The notes beneath the pieces are model-generated. The model did no database searches, was not told where the DNA came from, and saw only the letters and a program-made list of their open reading frames with translations. A DNA stretch of 64,000 nucleotides from Burkholderiales bacterium (lineage in GTDB: Bacteria > Pseudomonadota > Gammaproteobacteria > Burkholderiales > Burkholderiaceae_C), in assembly GCA_028872015.1 (NCBI GenBank), contig JAGWLO010000005.1:17187-81186 (forward strand). Direction: 5' to 3'. Positions 63,030 through 64,000 of this stretch are shown one piece after another. The first letter of the stretch is position 1; each line of letters starts with the position of its first letter. The translations under genes and the position numbers were made by a program.

Positions 63030-64000
63030 ATGAAGTTGCTGATCCTCGGCGGCACGCGATTCCTGGGGCGCCACCTGGCGCAGCTGGCCCTGGCGGCAGG
63101 CCACCAGCTGACGCTGCTGCACCGCGGCCGCAGCGGGCCGGGCCTGTTCCCCGAGGCCGAGCACCTGATCGCCGACCGCGACGCCGACCTCGGCCTGCTG
63201 GCCGGTCGGCACTGGGATGCCGCGATCGACACCAGCGCCTACGTGCCGCGCCAGGTGCACGCCGCCGCCGCCGCCCTGGGCGAGCGGGTCGGCCAGTACC
63301 AGCTGATCTCCAGCATCAGCGTCTACGCCAGCTACGCCTGCCCGGGGCTGGCCGAGGACGCGCCGCTGCAGACCCTGGCGGACCCGGCCACCGAAGTCGT
63401 CGACGGCACCACCTACGGCGGCCTGAAGGCGCTGTGCGAGCAGGCGGCGCAGGCCGGCTTCGGCGGACGCTGCCTGATCGTGCGGCCCGGGCTGCTGGTG
63501 GGCCCGCACGACCCCAGCGGGCGCTTCACCTGGTGGGTGCAGCGCATGGCCGCCGCCTCGGCGGGCGGCGAGGTGCTGGCGCCAGGCGACGCGGCCGCGC
63601 CGGTGCAGTTCATCGACGCCCGCGACGCCGCGGCCTGGCTGCTGGCGCAGGCCGAGCGCGGCAGCCGGGGCGCGTGCAACCTCACCGGCCCGGCCCGGCC
63701 CACGACCTTCGGCGAGTTCCTCGAGACGGCCCGCGCCGCGCTGGCCCCGGCCGCCCGGCTGACCTGGATCGACGAGGCCTGCCTGCTGGCCCAGGGCGTG
63801 GCGCCCTGGACCGAGCTGCCGCTGTGGCTGCCCCGGGATTCGGCCGGGCTGCACCAGGTGAGTATCGCGCGCGCCCTGTCGCTGGGCCTGCGCTGCCGGC
63901 CGATGGCGCAGACGCTGCAGGACACCGCGGCCTGGGCCGCCGCCGCCCCGGCGCCGCTGCCGGCCCCGCCCTGCAGCGGGCCGATGCGCCAGGGCGTGGG
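63030..64000 (+). CDS. NAD-dependent epimerase/dehydratase-family protein (3'-truncated by window end)
   Basis: MKLLILGGTRFLGRHLAQLALAAGHQLTLLHRGRSGPGLFPEAEHLIADRDADL: Rossmann GGTRFLGRH; open to window end. Confidence 0.85.
   Translation, partial: MKLLILGGTRFLGRHLAQLALAAGHQLTLLHRGRSGPGLFPEAEHLIADRDADLGLLAGRHWDAAIDTSAYVPRQVHAAAAALGERVGQYQLISSISVYASYACPGLAEDAPLQTLADPATEVVDGTTYGGLKALCEQAAQAGFGGRCLIVRPGLLVGPHDPSGRFTWWVQRMAAASAGGEVLAPGDAAAPVQFIDARDAAAWLLAQAERGSRGACNLTGPARPTTFGEFLETARAALAPAARLTWIDEACLLAQGVAPWTELPLWLPRDSAGLHQVSIARALSLGLRCRPMAQTLQDTAAWAAAAPAPLPAPPCSGPMRQGV

Noticed and set aside
61112-63232. 706-aa minus-strand ORF
   Set aside because: Antisense to the malonyl-CoA synthetase-like gene; low-complexity Gln/His/Ala composition.

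Overview
High-GC (~70%) chromosomal window. Gene content and order suggest a Burkholderiales betaproteobacterium, possibly of the Rubrivivax/Leptothrix/Sphaerotilaceae type (inference only). It is almost entirely densely packed core genome. I saw no phage, IS element, plasmid or CRISPR array. Main blocks in order: nrdA N-terminus (-); pilR-pilS, a PP0621-like gene and a ccsA-like gene (-); ffh (+), DUF2726-like (+), ftsY (-); tRNA-Met; pstSCAB-phoU-phoB; modABC-modE; miaB; hemA-prfA-prmC, a putative small outer-membrane protein, grxD, ubiX; lytic transglycosylase and proS (-); rppH; rplU-rpmA-obg-proB (-); ispB; tRNA-Pro; pilBCD-coaE-zapD-yacG; nagA and a SIS-domain gene; CIRCE-groES-groEL; DUF1631-like; engB and an alpha/beta hydrolase (-); cytochrome c4; msrPQ; a giant tandem-fused uvrA (1963 aa, four ABC ATPase modules) (-); an orphan Rieske protein; livKGFHM (-); a malonyl-CoA synthetase-like gene; a truncated NAD-dependent epimerase. 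The most unusual signal is in the fused uvrA. Its N-terminal half carries three GC-palindrome elements with a shared architecture (CCCNAAG, about 14-16 nt, then a C-run/G-run palindrome). They sit in frame and are translated as Ala/Pro/Gly-rich peptides, one of them between the ABC signature and Walker B. They look like dispersed intergenic-type repeats captured inside a core DNA-repair gene. No wholly new multi-gene system was evident. All calls come from reading the sequence and the supplied ORF track; no database search was possible.
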